Below are positions 61,931-64,000 of a DNA stretch of 64,000 nt, in pieces. The notes beneath the pieces were generated by a model. It was given only the letters and a program-made list of their open reading frames with translations, had not been told where the DNA came from and did no database searches. The stretch lies in contig NZ_AP025493.1 of assembly GCF_024347515.1 (NCBI RefSeq), forward strand, positions 806,001 through 870,000, in the 5' to 3' direction. The DNA is from Vibrio gigantis (lineage in GTDB: Bacteria > Pseudomonadota > Gammaproteobacteria > Enterobacterales > Vibrionaceae). How positions within the stretch are numbered: position 1 is the first letter of the stretch; each line of letters begins with the position of its first letter. Position numbers and translations under genes: made by a program.

Positions 61931-62563
61931 ATGAAGCTTTATATTTACGACCACTGCCCTTTCTGCGCACGAGTAGCCTACATCGCTCAATCTCTAGGCT
62001 TAAACATCGAACTTGTTTCAGTGGATTATGATGATGCCCAAACCCTTATCGATTTGATCGGTAAAAAGATGGTGCCAGTGTTACAAAAAGACGACGGTTC
62101 TATCATGGCTGAGAGCTTAGATATCATTGCGTACTTCTTGGATTTGAAATCAAGCGATGAGCAGCGTGTGCCATCAGAGCAAGTCACTGTATTCCAAGCT
62201 CGCGCATTCCCGCTAACTCAACAAATTGGACGCCCACGCTGGTGGAACCTCGACTTGGCTGAATATCGCTCTCCAGGAGCCAAAGAAGCTTGGCGTGCCA
62301 GTAAAGAGACTGAAGGTTTTAACTTTCAAGAGCTCTTAGAAAAGACACCTCAGTTCGTTCAACTGATTAACCCATTACTGAAAGATGCCGAGCTCTTACT
62401 GGATCTAGAGAATGGTGAGTCATCACTGCCTCTTATCGACCAAGCAGTGTATTTCTCGATGCTTCGTGGCTTCTACGCAGAGGCGACAATTGAGTGGCCA
62501 AATGACTTGAACCGCTGGATGGAGAACAAAAGCAAAGTGTTCGATATCAGCCTACTGCGTTAG
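61931..62563 (+). CDS. grxB: glutaredoxin 2
   Basis: 210 residues with a GST-like two-domain fold. The N-terminal thioredoxin-like domain has the active site CPFC (residues 9-12) and the cis-Pro motif KMVPVL, and the C-terminal domain is all-helical as in GrxB. It reduces disulfides with glutathione. GGAAGCT is near the start; a terminator hairpin follows at 62621-62652. Confidence 0.93.
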   Translation: MKLYIYDHCPFCARVAYIAQSLGLNIELVSVDYDDAQTLIDLIGKKMVPVLQKDDGSIMAESLDIIAYFLDLKSSDEQRVPSEQVTVFQARAFPLTQQIGRPRWWNLDLAEYRSPGAKEAWRASKETEGFNFQELLEKTPQFVQLINPLLKDAELLLDLENGESSLPLIDQAVYFSMLRGFYAEATIEWPNDLNRWMENKSKVFDISLLR

Positions 62564-62620
62564 TCGTCTCAGCTAAGATGAAATAGTAGCTTAGAGACTA
62601 AAGTACACGCTAGAAACAAG

Positions 62621-62659
62621 GCAGCCTCGATACAAACATGCATCAAGGCTGCTTTTTCC
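62621..62659 (+). terminator. terminator of the glutaredoxin gene
   Basis: GCAGCCT and AGGCTGC arms with an 18-nt loop are followed by TTTTTCCTTT. Confidence 0.8.
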
Positions 62660-62762
62660 TTTCTGAAAGTGAGTGAAGTGAAGTCACCTCATATCATTGA
62701 GTAAATGCTGGATATTTCACTTCTTGTGCTGGTTTAAACACTCTAGCTCCTTCACGGTTTTC

Positions 62763-64000
62763 TCAGCTGACATTCTTCACTTTAAATTGACCAACAATGT
62801 TCTGAAGTTGTTCCGATAAGTTCACTAGTTCTTGGCTCGACTCTACCGTTTGTTCAGCACCCACAACGCTCTCTTTAGTAATACGGCTAACATTCACTAC
62901 ATTCTGATTAATCTGTTCTACCGTGACACTCTGCTCTTCTGAGGCACTGGCACTCTGCGTACTCATATCAGAGATACTATTAATGGAACGAGTAATAACA
63001 TCAAAAGCTTGCCCTGATTTCTCAGCATTCTCTACACTCTTCTTGGCAATATCACTGCTTTTCTGCATGCTGTTCACTACATCTTTCGTCCCAAGCTGTA
63101 AGCGCTCAATTAAGCCTTGTATCTCAGAGGTCGAATCTTGTGTTCGTTGAGCAAGACTTCGCACTTCATCAGCGACAACAGCAAAGCCTTTTCCTTGCTC
63201 TCCCGCTCTCGCAGCCTCAATAGCTGCATTTAATGCAAGCAAGTTAGTTTGAGCGGCAATATCTAATATCACATCAAGAATACCGCCAATATTGGTGGCT
63301 TCACGGGAAAGATCTTCAAGACGATCCATCGTGCTTTCGATCTCAGACTCCAAAGAATTAATGCTCATCGTTGTCTCATGCACTACGGTCAAACCTTGCA
63401 TCGCTTCCTCACTCGCTTCACTTGCTGATTGAGCAGTATCAACAGCATTTCTTGCGACTTCTTGAACGGATATAGACATCTGGTTCATCGCAACAGCAAC
63501 TTGATCTGTCATCAACATTTGCTCATTTGCACCGCTATTCGTAGCCACCGTAATATTGGTGAGCTGAGTTGATGAACTACTCAATCGCTCACTTGCAACC
63601 ATCATGTTGCCAATGATTGTTTTTAAGCTTTCTGCGGTTGCTTTCAACGCGTTGGTTAACTCTCCAATTTCATTTTTCGCACCTTTTTCAATATTTACGG
63701 TGAGATCCCCTTTCGCTAGTTGCTTAGCGACACCGATAACGTAGTTTATCTGTGAGGTGATATTTCGAGAGATCAAAGCACCGAAACCGAAACAGAATAC
63801 GACTGAAGATACACCACCAACAACGAGTACCATCAGAGCTAAATCGGAGGCTAAGCTTGCTGCCTCTTTTCTTTCAACCATGAGTACTTGCTCGACGTTA
63901 ATGATTTCAGCCACTTTATTACGCAAGCCATCCATATATTGCTTGCCCTGCTTTTTGGCAAGCTTAACGTAAAGTTCATCAATGGAACTAAATCGGTTGG
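62763..64000 (-). CDS. methyl-accepting chemotaxis protein (5' end cut)
   Basis: The frame stays open through the window edge (codons upstream of the internal Met at 63935 read on to base 64000), so the gene starts outside. The visible 412 residues contain the end of a periplasmic domain, TM2 about 54-78 from the edge, HAMP, and a signalling domain with the tip AQTNLLALNAAIEAARAGEQ. It is a transmembrane chemoreceptor of unknown ligand. Confidence 0.92.
   Translation of the reverse strand, partial: NRFSSIDELYVKLAKKQGKQYMDGLRNKVAEIINVEQVLMVERKEAASLASDLALMVLVVGGVSSVVFCFGFGALISRNITSQINYVIGVAKQLAKGDLTVNIEKGAKNEIGELTNALKATAESLKTIIGNMMVASERLSSSSTQLTNITVATNSGANEQMLMTDQVAVAMNQMSISVQEVARNAVDTAQSASEASEEAMQGLTVVHETTMSINSLESEIESTMDRLEDLSREATNIGGILDVILDIAAQTNLLALNAAIEAARAGEQGKGFAVVADEVRSLAQRTQDSTSEIQGLIERLQLGTKDVVNSMQKSSDIAKKSVENAEKSGQAFDVITRSINSISDMSTQSASASEEQSVTVEQINQNVVNVSRITKESVVGAEQTVESSQELVNLSEQLQNIVGQFKVKNVS

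Noticed and set aside
1..64000. CRISPR array, tRNA or rRNA genes, insertion sequence, integron
   Set aside because: No regularly spaced repeats, no cloverleaf with CCA end, no transposase or integrase gene and no attC-like repeats were seen.

Overview
The window looks like a piece of a Vibrio genome (Vibrionaceae), probably an accessory-rich chromosomal region. The reasons are moderate GC with AT-rich intergenic stretches, dense c-di-GMP and chemotaxis genes, paired two-component systems, and protein families typical of vibrios: a DUF3541-like protein, a NupC-type nucleoside transporter, a RimK/RimB pair, a NhaC-type transporter behind MetJ boxes, and an SgrR regulator. The genus is an inference from protein character; no database search was possible. 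Both edge genes are cut: the first coding region is open from base 2, and the last (a chemoreceptor) runs off base 64000.

Layout. 2-1009: cut hypothetical protein. 1090-9684 (minus): a six-gene efflux and signalling operon made of an outer-membrane channel lipoprotein, an RND adaptor, an RND pump, a PmrA/QseB-like response regulator, a histidine kinase and a methyltransferase. CTTAAC direct repeats with OmpR-family spacing sit upstream. 9799-12664: a small membrane protein, a nupC-like gene with a long structured leader holding a 39-codon hydrophobic ORF, and a small protein with phage-like beta repeats. 12950-14932: an ascorbate-type PTS operon (IIB-IIC-IIA) preceded by a 15-bp perfect inverted repeat. 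15096-29249: a c-di-GMP district with an HD-GYP enzyme, a PAS-GGDEF-EAL protein, an orphan prepilin, a small beta-barrel, a ToxR-like winged-helix/CSS/EAL membrane fusion and a Cache-GGDEF-EAL protein, plus an RstAB-like two-component pair. 29406-31485: a YtrA-type GntR/ABC operon with its palindromic operator.

32435-44416: metabolic and regulatory genes. These include an ABM monooxygenase, a nucleotidyltransferase, a RibD-like deaminase, a Nudix protein, a pseudouridine synthase, a Bcr/CflA-type transporter, an alpha/beta hydrolase, two AraC-type regulators, an isochorismatase-like hydrolase, and an MFS transporter facing an AraC regulator. 44476-49097: a probable methionine transporter behind MetJ boxes, a hydratase, a DUF3861-like/MarR divergent pair with twin palindromes, and an MBL-fold hydrolase. 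49343-55943: a chemoreceptor; SgrR with a divergent candidate SgrS/SgrT-like RNA and micro-protein; rimK-rimB; and an MBL hydrolase with a FadR-like site. 56330-64000: an oxygenase, GP-PDE, TSUP permease, L,D-transpeptidase, GNAT, oxidoreductase, a 53-residue basic-tailed protein, glutaredoxin 2 and the cut chemoreceptor.

The most interesting items are (1) the unannotated 34-codon ORF and terminator divergent from sgrR, which reproduce the enteric sgrR/sgrS-sgrT arrangement; (2) the one-protein winged-helix/periplasmic-sensor/EAL fusion; (3) the nupC leader with nested hairpins and a hydrophobic micro-ORF; and (4) several readable operators that assign regulators to genes.
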